64,000 nt of DNA from Dimorphilus gyrociliatus (GCA_904063045.1 CAJFCJ010000005.1:354003-418002); one strand, 5' to 3'; numbered from the stretch's first letter, positions 26,301-38,446 are shown. Notes: generated from the sequence alone by a model not told the origin. Made by a program: numbers and translations.

Positions 26301-27983
26301 TTAAAATGTCTAAATTTGCAAGAATGCTCTCTAAATCCTAATCAAGCAGAGAATTTAGCTTATTCAATTCAATATTTACACCGTTTTGAACACTTAAATC
26401 TAAAATGTAACGAAACTATGGAAAATGGATTCAATAGTATCTTCCGAGCATTTGAATCAGTTTTAAATGATTGTTCAAAGAATTTCAATCTTGAAAAATG
26501 TAACATAAGCGAAGAGCAAGCAATATCATTTGGGAATTCGTTAAAATCAATAAAATCATTGGAAATTCTAAATTTATCTTACAATAATCAAACGGCGACT
26601 GGAATGACTTGCATTTTAAATTCAATACATGTTTTTGCTAACAATCTAACGAGTTTAAGCTTAGAGAACTGCGATTTGAAAGAGTATCATGGATTTATTT
26701 TGTCTAATACATTAAAATCAGCATATTGTCTACGATTATTAAATCTTAAAGGCAATTTCAATATGGAAAATGGAATGAATGAAATTATTAAATCTTTAAG
26801 TATATCTGGAAATTGTCTAGAATATTTGAATTTAAAAAAATGTAACTTAAATTTTAGTCAATGTGAAATACTGAGCAACAATATGACCTACTTAAAATCA
26901 TTGGATACATTCAATTTGGCAGGAAATTGTAATATGGAAAAAGGCTTAAATATTATATTGAAATCTTTATATATAAATTGCAGAAATTTGAAATATTTAA
27001 ATCTAAGAAATTGTAATATTGATCAACATCAAGCTGATATGCTAAGTTTGGCTATTAAGATGCTGCGTTCCCTTGAAACAATAGATATAAATAATAATGA
27101 TTGTATGAATGACGGATTGATTAATATTTTCAAAACTTTGGAAAATTCGGGTAAAAGTATCACGAACCTAAATCTAAGTAATATAAATATACAACCTAAT
27201 CAAGATTTTCAATTTAGAAAGGCTATTGAGCTAAATTTTTACTTGAAAAAGTTGAATATTAGTGGAAATAATCTATCAGAAAATAGATGCTCCAATATCT
27301 TTCAAGCGTTAACTATCTCTGGTAATAATCTGGTACATTTAAATTTGGAAAATTGCAATTTAAACGATTATTCGGCTAATGAATTGAGTTTAACAATTAG
27401 GTCATTAACTTCATTAGAGATAATAATATTCAATAAGAATAAAAATATAAGATACGGTTGGAATAAACTATTTCAGGCTTTAATTCAATCTCATATTAAT
27501 CTTAAACGTTTAGAATTACAAGATTGTGCATTAAATAAAGAAGGATCTAATTATCTTCCGTGTCTTTTACGTCATTCTAGCAATCTTCAAATATTGAATT
27601 TAATGGAAAATAATTGTACTGATATGAACTTTGACAACATTTTAGACGCTATCAATACATCTGGAAGAAATCTCCAATATTTAGATTTACAAGGTTGTAA
27701 TCTAAACCATGATTTGGCTAAGAAGTTAATCAATACAATTAAAAATCTTCATTTACTTATTTGCCTCAACTTGAGTGAAAATCCCCTTGTTCAATCTGAT
27801 TTAAATGAAATATTTAACGCCCTCTACTTGTTTAGAGACGATATGAAATCTTTAACAGTAAAAGGCTTTAATACCTCAGTACCTCATGTATTATATTCAA
27901 GTAATCGACGTAGAAAGATGGAAAGTACTAATTCGGACGGTGAAATAAAGAAGACACGAATGACAAACAACGTTTACTGTTGA
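23313..27983 (+). CDS. NACHT-LRR (NLR-type) receptor, intronless
   Basis: Single-exon 1556-residue protein. Residues 1-120 are helical and might be a diverged death-fold domain. A NACHT-type NTPase follows. Its P-loop is SNSAVGKTT (Gly203, Lys204), where the first P-loop glycine is replaced by Ser198. Walker B is LLLDGADEF (Asp278), with a downstream VWSREW sensor-like motif. A helical segment comes next, then from about residue 600 to 1515 at least fifteen ribonuclease-inhibitor-type leucine-rich repeats (LETLNLKGN, LKYLNLRNCN pattern, alternating 28-29 residues). Known NLRs are cytosolic innate immune sensors; the ligand here is unknown. Absence of introns over 4.7 kb is striking beside neighbours with several. 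A second Met at residue 20 is an alternative start. Confidence 0.88.
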   Translation: MLLQYSNYDNFVFRLKTIKMNCIERLTFEYHKYDIVNFFSNYDMFIQTCLNLNNASILNKVQLEQFKIRFNDDQCNTVEELISILSKQSLQFLISTLNNFALFSSISLVNSLQNQSAIWKTLIRLSKQEKRDNKFVIDNLQLENTIILSYSDINSSIEIVDLKDKSLLTEEENSLLWTFDNFEQLLSLEFKKVLVKSSNSAVGKTTQFRYILHSWANDKWTHIVDNLLIQLVLKDLKEGQDIYDAILEQNFNNIKWMTKEIIISFFVERKRDIILLLDGADEFNDKDSKIKSIIEKPFDELKTIVWSREWKVNDYLQTFDITFQLNGWNSQHLKYILVKYFSNNDISNEFVDSVLKQHVFLNKLSSIPSLALMMFIVWINNKQLWNCVISVFYHNLISYFQVKDNINSKDNEITMEYIFRICFEQLGEEINTICTETVNICNLKLCLGNFFQILPNTNSNSKIMAIKFIHSSFQEFFAAKFLIRQHRIFTDDCSDCQIASRLINRLKKDKKVQVFSNVLGFVGMENKYLLEEILKSSQIHDLYSCSKTIKKILQNQLTSNENSLILKDETINDIILILLLKAVKNSLEHIFLDNIELNYEKFFIYLTKYSDKIKNMSIIYPKRLFNNNYKFEHLLEFLSHMKSVQSLTFSTKSFYNCDTFIISLLQYCQNLKVMQLENCHFLQSLPIGEDSKIDCYYFKTLYIESYHKVNDRVNVTLENCKIYDHELQMITKYISNCNCIKTIRFFGNNTSAAGYRFIFNSLMNSFKNLSCIEIIGNNLFENSAIELAKLLKKCSNLEKIDFTGNRQMNEGFNDILESLCKSKYSLKHLILEDCDVNPFQARSLGDTLKSCMFLETLNLKGNYRMDYGINYIFDSILHLGQYLKTLNLMNCQLNSYQAHKLGNILTNMSNLNTLNLQQNPCLEIGFKDILESFSQCSSKLTILNFDYINLKEKNATLLSNVLVSFVSLQTLNLRGNRQMNEGLNDIFKSLIHVGKTLKCLNLQECSLNPNQAENLAYSIQYLHRFEHLNLKCNETMENGFNSIFRAFESVLNDCSKNFNLEKCNISEEQAISFGNSLKSIKSLEILNLSYNNQTATGMTCILNSIHVFANNLTSLSLENCDLKEYHGFILSNTLKSAYCLRLLNLKGNFNMENGMNEIIKSLSISGNCLEYLNLKKCNLNFSQCEILSNNMTYLKSLDTFNLAGNCNMEKGLNIILKSLYINCRNLKYLNLRNCNIDQHQADMLSLAIKMLRSLETIDINNNDCMNDGLINIFKTLENSGKSITNLNLSNINIQPNQDFQFRKAIELNFYLKKLNISGNNLSENRCSNIFQALTISGNNLVHLNLENCNLNDYSANELSLTIRSLTSLEIIIFNKNKNIRYGWNKLFQALIQSHINLKRLELQDCALNKEGSNYLPCLLRHSSNLQILNLMENNCTDMNFDNILDAINTSGRNLQYLDLQGCNLNHDLAKKLINTIKNLHLLICLNLSENPLVQSDLNEIFNALYLFRDDMKSLTVKGFNTSVPHVLYSSNRRRKMESTNSDGEIKKTRMTNNVYC

Positions 27984-28645
27984 ACATAAAATTTCTGATT
28001 GCTGTTTTGTCTTTCTATTCAAAAACATTCAATATTTTTCTCGTATTTATAACAAAACAAGAAAGATTTTGGGAGAAAACGTCGCAATATGTTCAAGTTT
28101 CATTTCATGTAAAGTTAGAGTTAAACTGAGGGTTAGGGTAAAACTCCAAAATATTAGACGTTTTCTCTCATACACCTTTATATGTCTTAATTTTCAGATC
28201 GTTGAACTGACCCAATAATTTTTTGAATTGAATGAACAGAAAAACCTATTAAAAAGCAAATACAACAATTTATTAAACGTTACTTATTTCTTTTCAACTT
28301 GGCTTATAGAGTTTTATTGAATTCTTCTGTTGAAGTATAAATACAAAATTCATAAATATAGCAACAATTAATTTCGTTTATAAGTAGCTCTACTCTTTAT
28401 CATTACTTGTCAGTTTTCCTTATAGCTAATAGATTGAATAAGACCGTATGAAACTACTGTATAACATATTCAATGTCTTTCTTCTTTATTGTATGCTTAA
28501 TGAAAAACTGTTTTCTAATATGGCGTATTATTCATTCGAGAATCTAGAGGGTTTATTGGAATTTTAAAAGCAACTATTATTTCTAAAGAGATGAGTAAAA
28601 TCTTGCTGAGTTCGGTCAAAATTGTAGTCTGGTTTATAATTTACA
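27984..28645. other. Intergenic between convergent genes
   Basis: A 660-bp AT-rich spacer between convergent 3' ends. No gene or structured element is seen. Confidence 0.5.
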
Positions 28646-30870
28646 TTACTGTTCTTCAGTATCTGTTTCGCAATTTTCATTTGTTAATTTTATGTCGTCT
28701 AGTGCTATATCGCCAGACCAAGATGAACCTCTCGTTGCAATAAAAACAATACGCTGTTCTCCTGATCCAGCATCCATGGATATCTTGTTCCAATAATTTC
28801 CTTGTGAACCATTCACCGACCATTGTTTCAAAGTATTTCCAGTTGTATCTTCAAATACAACTTTCAGTGAACCAATTCCCGTACCTAACATATGATAATA
28901 GAAAGAAAGGCAAGCTCCTCCTTCTGGTTCGAAAACTTTCGTTATTATTTTAGTTATATCTCCTTGTTTAGCCGGTGATGATGCTTCAGTATATATATAT
29001 TTGATTCCTCCATGAGCTCTAGATGGCCCAGTTGCTGGACTTCTTGTTGGACCTCTTGTAATTAACCATTTGTAGGCAGTTGACGCTTCAACAGTATAAT
29101 CAGAGCTTTGTTTTTCGAAATCAAGGCTTAAAATTGTAAATTTAGATATCTGATTTTCACACATTTTTCCAGTAAACTTTTGAGAACAAATGCAATCATA
29201 AGCTCTTGGATTGTACTTTTGTGGAGTACAAGTTGCTGTTATACAAGATCAATTCATAGAAAAAAGGAAATACAACATTGAAATATTAACTTTACCTCCA
29301 TTTTCACATAGGTTTTCCTCGCATGGATCGAATTTTTTGATATTGCAATATTGTCCTTCGTAGTCGAGGGTACATGAACAACTTGGTTTGTAGAACTTTT
29401 GTTCACGGTTAGGTCCATAATAACTCTTTCTTGATATACATTGGGCATCATTTTTGCATGGATTTTCTGTTAAACATGGACTCTTAATCTCACAAGTTGC
29501 TCCAGTAAAAATAGGTAGACAGTTACAAGTAGGCTTTAAAAATCCATTAAATACTTGTCCGTGAGGGGTATAGGTGTAATTAGCTTTCGACATGCAAATT
29601 CCTGTTGAATGTTGTACAAGGTTTTACTAAGGGATATCATAATTAAAAATATCAAGTCTACCTCCGTTTTTGCATGGATTGCTCTCAAAGCAGGGATCTT
29701 TATGTTCGCATCTCTCTCCTTTGTATTGAGCATAACAGTGACATATCGGTTTATCCTGTTGAGAATACTTTGAAAGCTGAACAAACGGCGGAATACAGAA
29801 TCCTAGAAAGAAATAATAAAACTATAAGCTATTGACGTATAAGAATTTTATAATTAACCATTTCCATTGCAATAATTTTTCACACAAGGACTAATGTGTT
29901 CACATCTATCTCCGTAGGCAGTATCAGGGCATTTGCAGAAGAATTTATCGTCATCATAAGCTTCGCAGACACCTTTAAAAGTTTAATGAATATTTTAAAC
30001 ACCTATAAGGAATAAATTTCTATAATTTACCATTATTTTTACAAGGATTACTTTCGCATGGATCTACAGTGACATCATCGCAATTTTTTCCTATCCTTCC
30101 TTCGGGACAGTCGCATATATAATCACTTATTTTAGTAGTTATATTTCTATATTGATAGCATAATCCTAAATTTGTAACAGGAAGTGAGGAAAAAGGGAAA
30201 AGAAGATGAATTATAATTTAGTTATTTTATCAATATTCATACCTTCATTTTTGCAAGGATTGTTTTCGCATATTGCAGTAGTTGGGAGATTACAATTTTT
30301 ACCCTCAAATCCTTTTTTGCAAATACATTCATACATTCCTGATTCATCTTTTGGATTATAATAATATTTCTTGACACATTTTGCTGTAGTATAGAGGCTT
30401 CTTTATAGTATTTACTAGAAAATCATTATTTATCTTACCTCCGTTTTGGCAAACATTCCTTAGGCAAGGATGCTTTTTCTCGCAACGATCTCCGAAATAG
30501 TTCGACGGGCAATAACAGCTTACTCTATACCCTCCACTAGATCTACCAAATGTACTAGTTTTGTAGCTAGAGCATCGACCTTTAAGATAAAATCTTGTTT
30601 ATATTCATTAATAAACTAGAGAAGACAATACAAACCTCCGTTCATGCAAAAATTTGAAGTAGTACACTTATCAGTTGCATATTCTTCGCATTGAGTGCCT
30701 ACAAATCCATCTGGGCAGGCGCAGTTAAAATACCAAGGTGTACCATTTTCTGAACAGGTTCCTCCATTCTTACATGGATTCATTTTACAAGGGTTAGAAG
30801 GACCGGCATAAACATAGATATTCCCGCTGAATATCCCAAACAGTAGGATAGATGTTATTTTAGAGAGCAT
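28646..30870 (-). CDS. Secreted nine-EGF plus MAM protein
   Basis: Predicted 600-residue secreted protein in eight exons, all phase 1: 30636-30870, 30439-30579, 30243-30383, 30031-30165, 29859-29972, 29662-29802, 29296-29601 and 28646-29235. A signal peptide (MLSKITSILLFGIFSG) precedes nine EGF-like domains (for example NPCKNGGTC, CACPDGFVGTQC). Most introns fall just after the Asn-Gly-Gly of an EGF, so each exon carries the end of one EGF and the start of the next. Exon 7 holds a whole extra EGF, consistent with an intron loss. The C-terminal domain of about 150 residues is a MAM domain (SLDFEKQ, LSFYYHMLG, DIALDDIKL). No transmembrane segment follows, so an extracellular-matrix or secreted role is likely. 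A TATATATA run about 40 bp upstream of the start could be the TATA element. Confidence 0.83.
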
Positions 30871-32389
30871 TTTGCTTTATGAAATTGATTGAAAATAAAT
30901 GATTTAGCCTCATATATATATACATATTTCCTAAAATGACTCACAAGGGCCTAGAAGGCCGTCCCACGATCCACGAATATAATTATTTTAGCTTAGATGT
31001 GCATTTATTCACAAAGTGTTGACCTAAGTGACTAACTCATTAAATATTGATAGAAATTAAACCAACAAATTCTCACTTCCAACAGGCGTAATATTTCCTT
31101 TTTACTTGCAACTTTTTATCATATAAGATCTTTGTCTAAAAATAGCTTATTTCGGAATCTTTAATTCTATCTAATATGTCGCATTTGCATAGAGAATTTA
31201 CTGTTTTATATCAAAATTTCAAGTTTAAAGCTATAAAAAAGAATTAAAATATTGTTTAATAAAATATGAATATCTATATAAATAAGTGCCTGTGCGAATT
31301 ATTCTGTCCTTCAATAACAAGTGTTTGCACAAGATTGTTTGACTTTGACGAAGGTACTAGTCTACTTTTCCCCTAAATATGGAACATATTTTGACAAGCA
31401 CAGCATGACTAAACATAATTTTAAAAGCTTTCGTTTCAAAATATCAAGAATTACTTCATGCAAAGATGCATCAATATTGTTGCGATTTCATTTAATCCTG
31501 TCTCTCTCTATTGAAAATATCTTCTCAGACTGCTATAAATTAACCTATGCGATCTTTCAGAATGATTTTCTGCAGTATTACTTAACCAAATGGTTTTATC
31601 ATTGACAAAATATCCCTATCTTGGCTTAATGTTCACGCAGGTGTTTCTTGACCTTGGAATAATTGATTAATCCTAAGCTCATGATTTTTTGAATGATTCA
31701 TGGCTAAGAAAGTTTTTCAAGTTGTTTGAACTTCTCATAATTCTTTGTATCAGCCTTAAGAAGTATTTGATAAATATCTTCTATTCATTATATTTCCCAT
31801 ATCGAGGGTATCTTTTGTGCTATATGTAATTTAATAAATCCATAAAGACTTGAAACAATTACTTCCACTTCTCCTTTTCAACTGAAAACTAAGAATAACG
31901 ATATTTTCCAAATCTATATGATTATTAATTATGTTACACGCGTGATTATGACAAACATAACATGAAGTTTACTATCGAAGAATTATCAATCAATAGTAAT
32001 AATAGAATCTTATAAATAATGATTTTCATGTTGTATATAATACAATATATACATTCTAACATTATTAATATAGTAGATTAAGTTGTTAATCTTTCTTTTT
32101 GACCTAATAAGTATAATTATATAAATGATAATATTTATCCTTTAACATAGAATTTAATAACAATTTAGGTTCGTTCACAAGCACCATCTTAAATCTTAAA
32201 CGATATAATACGGAATAGGTTCAATAGTATTAATCGGAAAACTTTTAAAAAATCAGTAAATATCAATCAAGTATTTTGTCTCAGTTTTATTGATAATCTT
32301 TTTATCAACGGAATATTACTATGTTGTTGGATAAGAATCTATAAAAATGTCTGAATGGATGTCATTCTCCAACATTGAAGGTCGTGATC
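30871..32389. other. Intergenic, no confident gene
   Basis: AT-rich 1.5 kb stretch. A 94-codon open frame at 31321-31605 lacks domain signals or splice context and is not called. Confidence 0.5.
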
Positions 32390-32699
32390 ATGTTGCTGTA
32401 CGCTATCATCAGCATTTTATGTATTTTTTGGAAAATTTCTATGATATCTGGAGTGACAGGTGAATATTAAAAGATAATATCAAAGCTAACATTTTCTATT
32501 GTTAAGAGAACGATATAAATATACCTATATATTTATACTATTTAAAGAATGTACCTATGATGAAGTATCCAATAAGTATACCGTACTACTAAAAATTCAC
32601 CCTCCTAACCTACCTTCAACCCCTCATGTAAGAGATGAATGTATGGAAATATGTAATGAGTTATTAAATTGCAAGTATGCCATTCTTCTTATAAATTAA
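32390..32699 (+). CDS. Small secreted Cys protein (Apple-like remnant?)
   Basis: Tentative 73-residue protein in two exons, 32390-32459 and 32548-32699, joined by an 88-bp phase 1 intron (GTGAAT...AAAG). Exon 1 encodes a signal peptide (MLLYAIISILCIFWKISM). Exon 2 has Cys in a spacing like the front of an Apple/PAN module (DECMEICNELLNCKYA) and then stops early. The layout matches the window's other signal-exon plus phase 1 module genes. It may be a complete mini-protein, a truncated Apple gene, or a gene whose later exons I have missed: a GTATGC donor overlaps the last codons. No close relative is recognised. Confidence 0.42.
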
Positions 32700-34242
32700 T
32701 ATATAAAGACTAAATGTAATATTTCTAATCCAATAGATCTTTTACATTCAATAGTCTCTTGAAATTGTGCGAATTCAGTAGTGGAAATAGGCAAAATTTT
32801 ATTCTGACTTATTTAAGCTCTTGTACATATTTGGAAAAGATCAACTGCATTACTTGTAATAACATTTAAACGTTTTTCTTAAATAGTATACTGTATTAGT
32901 TAGTTAAGGACTATATAATAATAATGTTTTTCATATATTTTTTATAGAATTTATTGGAAAAAGAATCAAACTAATGAACTGATAAATCTATCAAAAAACT
33001 ATTTTTACTCCTATTAGCAAATACTGTATACTATTTTCATATTTTTTCAATATATTCATATAACATCAATCTACCTCATCAACATATCTATGGTTTATAA
33101 AACACAAACATACATAACTTATAACTCAACTATGCGGTACAACTCCTAGAATAGTTGACCAGATCTAAATTGTATAATTAACACAGTGTTCTTCTATATT
33201 TATTACACAATTCATTATTAAGACAATCAAGATGGAATTTTTATAAGAATGTGGATAACAGGTAAGTTATAATTAAAATTTATAACGACTAAACTCGTTT
33301 TACATGGTTTTTAGAGTAATTCCTATATCAGTAAAGGAGGATTCGTTCAAAGAAGAAGTAAAGTTTACTTTGTTCCCTATTATAACTATAAATAACCCTT
33401 ATCCTTTTCAACAAAAACTAGTACAGTAAGGCAATATGATTCATTATTCATTTTATTGGTCAATATCTCAAACTAGCTTAATTATTATACTACAAATTAT
33501 GATATATTTCAATTAAATTGAATTGATTAGTTGTTTACATTTTAAACAACTTTTGAACAAGCTTTATAAAATTGTTATAGATTTTTCAAATGGTTGTTTG
33601 TAAGCTTTGGGAAATATTGGTCTTTAAACGATTAAATGACTCGAGATAGATGATTATCAAATTTATTTGGAAAATTAGAATTATTCATAATATTTCAAAG
33701 AGGATGATCGGTAAGTTATTTTCTATCGAAAGGTGAAATTCTAAGAAATCTCCAATTCTTAACAAAGATACTCTAATTAACATAATATATGTATTATATA
33801 CAAAAACAACAGCCTATAAGGGTAGAGAGATATATTATGAATGTTGAAGCTTAGTTGGAATAGCATCAGAATGTAGAATAATTTAATGAGTAAATTAATT
33901 AGCAACTCTGATTGGTTTGGCTCAATTTGAAGCAAGATAACTCTAATTGCGTTGTTTAAATATGGCGCGAAACTCGAAACCAAAAAATTAATCCGTTTGA
34001 GATTATCCTCTCAAGCGATTATTTCAGTATTGTTAATAAGATAAAATAAATAATAGAAGTTAACATAATAATTAATCCAACGAATAAGAGTAGCAGTTAG
34101 ACAATGTTTTAATGTAAAGAAGTAAAAATCATTATTTTTTTCTTTATACTAATTAACTCAATTTAAACAAAAGTACTAAAATCTTGTATTATATCCTTAA
34201 AATAGATATTGAAAATGACAACAGAGAGAAGAAGAATAGAAA

Positions 34243-34273
<31 letters not shown>

Positions 34274-34662
34274 CAGTCTAATGATGCTATAATTTGCATA
34301 TTGTTTTAAAAAAAGAAAATAGTTGGAAATAATGAATGTTTTAAATTAATTGAATAACGCTTGAATAAGATTAAAGATGTATAGAAGAAATAATTGAATA
34401 AAGTATTTTCTAAGGTTAAAGAATAATTGAATAATTTATATAAAATTGGAGAAACTATGTTATAAATACATTAATTATTTAGTTATTAATATTTTAAATA
34501 TTTCATAATTTATAGAAAATTGAATAAACTGCAAAAATGAAGAAGAAAAAAAATAGAAAACAGGAAAAAAAAAAGCTTAGATGTCTAGGCCTGTATTTAT
34601 ACAGAAAATCAATATTGCCATTAGTCACTCTGCACTACTATGTTGTGTAGTATATACTGGCC
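32700..34662. other. Intergenic with GAAA microsatellite
   Basis: Nearly 2 kb of AT-rich sequence without a supported gene. A (GAAA)n microsatellite lies at about 34246-34273 and a CTAGGCCTG motif near 34585. Confidence 0.5.
34246..34273. repeat. (GAAA)n microsatellite
   Basis: About seven units of AAAG about 390 bp upstream of the ZYG11-like B start. Confidence 0.85.
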
Positions 34663-36633
34663 ATGAAATCGTTGCAAGATACTGTTTTATATTTTGTAGC
34701 AAGGAACTTAAGAGTTATTACTGATTTATTAAATACGAATACTAATCAATTACCTCCGACAATATCGGAAATTATATTTGATAATCTAGACAACGATAAT
34801 TTTGGTATTATTGAAGAAGATTTGCAGTACTTCACTCATCGTAAATTGTGTCTGCATAAAGTAATATTCAACGGACATAGAGTTAGCAAAAAATCTGCAT
34901 TAAAATTTCTGCAAAGTCATCCGTTAAAATGTTTGAAAATTTATTGTTTGAATAGAATTAAATTTACAGAATGGATAGAATTTGTTAATCAAGATTACTT
35001 GGAAGAATTTGCAGTTGCAGATGATAATTTCATAAATGATAAATATGAATTACTAAACGGTTTGGAATACTTAAAATGTTGCGAAACACTGCAAAGATTA
35101 GATTTTAGTCATACGAGCTTCGATGAAGATTGTTTAGAGTTAATATCTAAGAAATTTCTAGAGATAAGGGAAATTAAACTGGTAAATACAAAAGTAAAAG
35201 AATTAAAGGCAATACAAAATTTTAAAAACTTGGAGAATTTTCACTTTGTCGACAAGAAAAATATAATAAAACATCAACAATTAAAATATCTAGTCCAATT
35301 GGAAAATCTTAAAGAGATATGTATCTATTTTCAATCCTTATCGACCAAAAATACAGCCTATCATCGTTGGGTAATAAACTGGTTAAACGAAATACAATGG
35401 TTGAAATTGGAAGTTTTTGTATTTTCATTTTGTAAACATTTTCCAAAAAGAGTATTAAGGTTTATTGAAATTATTAATATTGTTATTAATTATATATATA
35501 TATATATATGCATTCAATCTCTATTTTTTACTAGATGCTTTCAAGAGAAGCATAATAATTTAAAATTTATAGGAACCTGTCTAAATTCTAGGAAGAATAT
35601 CTATATCAATGAATATTTTATCGACTCATTATCATCTAATTTAAATATTTTGGTAAGTTAATTAGTTTTATAATAAGCTTATGTTTAAGTTGAAAACGTT
35701 ACAAACTTTTATAAATAGAAGAAAGAAAAGATTGATTTAAATATATTAATGAATCAAGCGAATATACTATCGAAAGGATGGAATTTCACTTATTTACTTT
35801 GCTTTAAAGAGATTGTTGCCATGGAAATGAAGAAAAGAGATTCCGAGTATATTAATCTCTGCAACATATGGAAGGTATTAAAATAATTCAAACAAACGGT
35901 TAGTTTCTTCTTTATTCCATTGTTTTCCTTTCTATTTTCCATAGATATTTCATATAATGTTTAACGATATGAAATACTTTTCGAGTAGAAGCTACAATTT
36001 TGATGAAAATATTGGTTTTATATGCGAAATGTATAAGATATTGAATTTATTGGGTAATTTTCAAGGATTTGAAAAAAATTGGATAAACGTCTTATCTATC
36101 GGTTTAAAGATAATGGAAGAATGTTACGCAAACTTAAATAATTTTACGTGTTGTTATGATTTCATTGAAATATTTTGCGAAGTTTTACCTAAAAAAATGG
36201 ATCATTTATCAAAAAGTTACGAACAAATCATTAAGAATATCTTAAAAATTCCTTTACATCCTACTTGTCTCTTTCTATTGAAAACGCTTACATATAGAAA
36301 ATTAGATTTGAGAAAGGTAAATAATCCTATGGATTATTTCAATTTTACGCTATAAATCCTTTATTATTTACACTTTTGCAGTTGAAAAAGAATGAATTAT
36401 TCGAATTTTTAGATAATTATAATTACTATAAATTAAATAGTAAATGGGATTCATTCAATTCCGAATTATTACTTCATCAAGGAACAAAGATAAACGAAGA
36501 GATTCTCTATGCAGTCCTCGAATATAAAAGTTGGATATTAGAACTGCAATGTCAAAATTCCAATAGTATTAATAATAGAGAATATGATGAAATTTACGCT
36601 AAACTTTCCTATTCGGTTAAGAATTATTTATAG
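34663..36633 (+). CDS. ZYG11/ZER1-like LRR protein B
   Basis: Predicted 564-residue protein in five exons: 34663-35459, 35535-35652, 35719-35874, 35945-36316 and 36382-36633. The first intron is phase 2 and the rest phase 0, as in the paralogues at 19654 and 39680. The N-terminal half has irregular leucine-rich repeats (LQRLDFSHTSFDEDCLEL, IREIKLVNTKVKEL). The C-terminal half is helical and matches the ARM-like part of ZYG11/ZER1 only in general character. The N-terminus (MKSLQDTVLYFV) resembles a BC-box for Elongin C, with Val at the Cys position. If the family call is right, it acts as a substrate receptor of a cullin-2 ubiquitin ligase. That role is inferred. Confidence 0.68.
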
Positions 36634-38025
36634 TAATTTTAAAAAAGGAAAAAAAAGCGTCTCTTGTATTTTAAACGTTTCTTTTTTTTGTTTGTTATTC
36701 TAATTGGAATAGATGTTTGCAGTAGGTGTTGTAAATATTCTTGAAATTTGTTATAAATAGGTCATTATTTTTGTCTTTAATAATACATTGAACATATAGA
36801 GTTTATATACAGTATTTATATTAACTTTAGAAACATAGGGCAGGTTGCTCATGTGTGTCTGGAAACTAGCATCACGACACTACTCAATCTCTAATTGTAT
36901 AGTGTTTCTATAGGTTAAAATACGCTCTGTAATTGTTAGCCCTTCAGCACCTTAATTCTACTTCAAATTAATATTAAAAATGACACATTCACGGTCTCTC
37001 CTAAGTTCACTAATTATAGAAAAGAAAAATTTACAATGATTTATTATAGGCCTATAATATAGTATGTATATAAAAAGGGAAAAAGAGTTATGTTTACAAA
37101 ATCTATTATCTTACGTTGTATCTTTCTTTCAAAAGATAATAACAAGCTTCTGTAATTAAATTATCTATAGTTAATCGAATATCAAAGTACAATTTATCTT
37201 TAGAAAACATGACAAATTGCGAAATATGATGTATGTGATAAGGTTAATTTAAAAAGAGCATGAAATATCCAGGCACGTTGAAAAACTAAATGAAAAGGCC
37301 TTCAAATGAGGTTGCATTCGCTATTAATATAAATTATACTAATTAATACATTTTCATCTAAATCATTCAATTTGTTTGAATAGATTTTTCTCTTAGAAAA
37401 ATGTCACAGATTTTTAAATAAAACTTCTGGAATCGTAGTAATTTTATCTCTTCAAAAAGAAATCAAATAACAAGTGTTTATTTATTGATAACTTAACAAA
37501 CAAGATAGAAAATAACATCTTCTAATCTGTTAATTTCTCCTCTAATTTGCATAATTAGGGATAGTAATAACTTATCAAACACTTGCTATGTATTATCAAA
37601 AGTAAAAGATAATTGACATAACCTCGTTTTAAAATATAAAAAAAGAGGAAAAAAGAGTCGAGTAAGGTATAAACTAAAAGGATATTTCACTGCACAGAGG
37701 TAAATAAGACAATTTCTAATTGAATCTTTCATTTAAAAGGCTGCTGTACTTGTTCAAAATAAAGTCAACTAAACTTGAGTGCAAAAGTAACCTTATATCT
37801 TATTTATTATTTGTTCACAAATTCATTGTCATGTAAATGAGGAACCATAAAACTCCTGTCAAGTCCTACATGATATGTATTCTTATCAATTTATATATGC
37901 ATAGTAGTATAAAAATAAATTTTCTTCCTTTCCGATGTACCTTTCTCATTTAAATGCAGTAATATCTATAGTAACTTCTGATAAGTCTACCTTAAAACTA
38001 TATCAACTTTTCCAGGCCTTTTCCC
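36634..38025. other. Intergenic, no gene seen
   Basis: This 1.4 kb spacer lacks exons. It includes the palindromic TATAGGCCTATA motif near 37045-37056. Some sequence around 36840-36920 is less AT-rich, without an identifiable element. Confidence 0.5.
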
Positions 38026-38446
38026 ATGGAAAATACTAGCATAATAGTATTTAACAATGAAGACTCAGCAAAGGGGAGTAAGGGATTTGATGGAAAGAAA
38101 AATAAGGTTCACCCTCTCAAAGAAAGTAATAAAGAAGTGATTTACTTTCAACCCGAGCAAGAAGTCGACGATTTTATGGTAAATTAAATAATATTTCATT
38201 AATTTATAACCAGTTTTTATAATAAAACCTATATAGACTTTCAGTGTAATTTCGTTGTTTGCCTGTCTACCCCTCGGCATTGTTTCTGTGATAAAGTCAC
38301 TAAACACTCGAAAATTATTAAAACAAGGAGACATTTTGAATGCGAGACGCCTGTCTAAAGCAGCTAGGAGATGGAACATTCTATCAATCCTCAGCTTTTT
38401 GTTTCTTATAAAAATTGTACTTGCTATTCTTGTAGTTGTAATTTAA
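38026..38446 (+). CDS. CD225/dispanin (IFITM-like) protein 1
   Basis: Predicted 120-residue membrane protein in two exons, 38026-38178 and 38237-38446, joined by a 58-bp phase 0 intron. A polar N-terminal tail of about 55 residues leads into a CD225 domain. Its first hydrophobic segment ends in the family signature LPLGIVSVIKSL, followed by the conserved intracellular loop (LKQGDILNARRLSKAARR). A second transmembrane segment is at the C-terminus (FLFLIKIVLAILVVVI). Known CD225 proteins (dispanins), which include the vertebrate IFITM antiviral factors, sit in plasma or endosomal membranes. Function in this organism is not known. A tandem paralogue follows about 240 bp downstream. Confidence 0.85.

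Noticed and set aside
28128-28140. GGGTTAGGG telomere-like sequence
   Set aside because: Only about one and a half units and not an array.
31321-31605. 94-codon plus-strand open frame
   Set aside because: No start context, domain or splice evidence.
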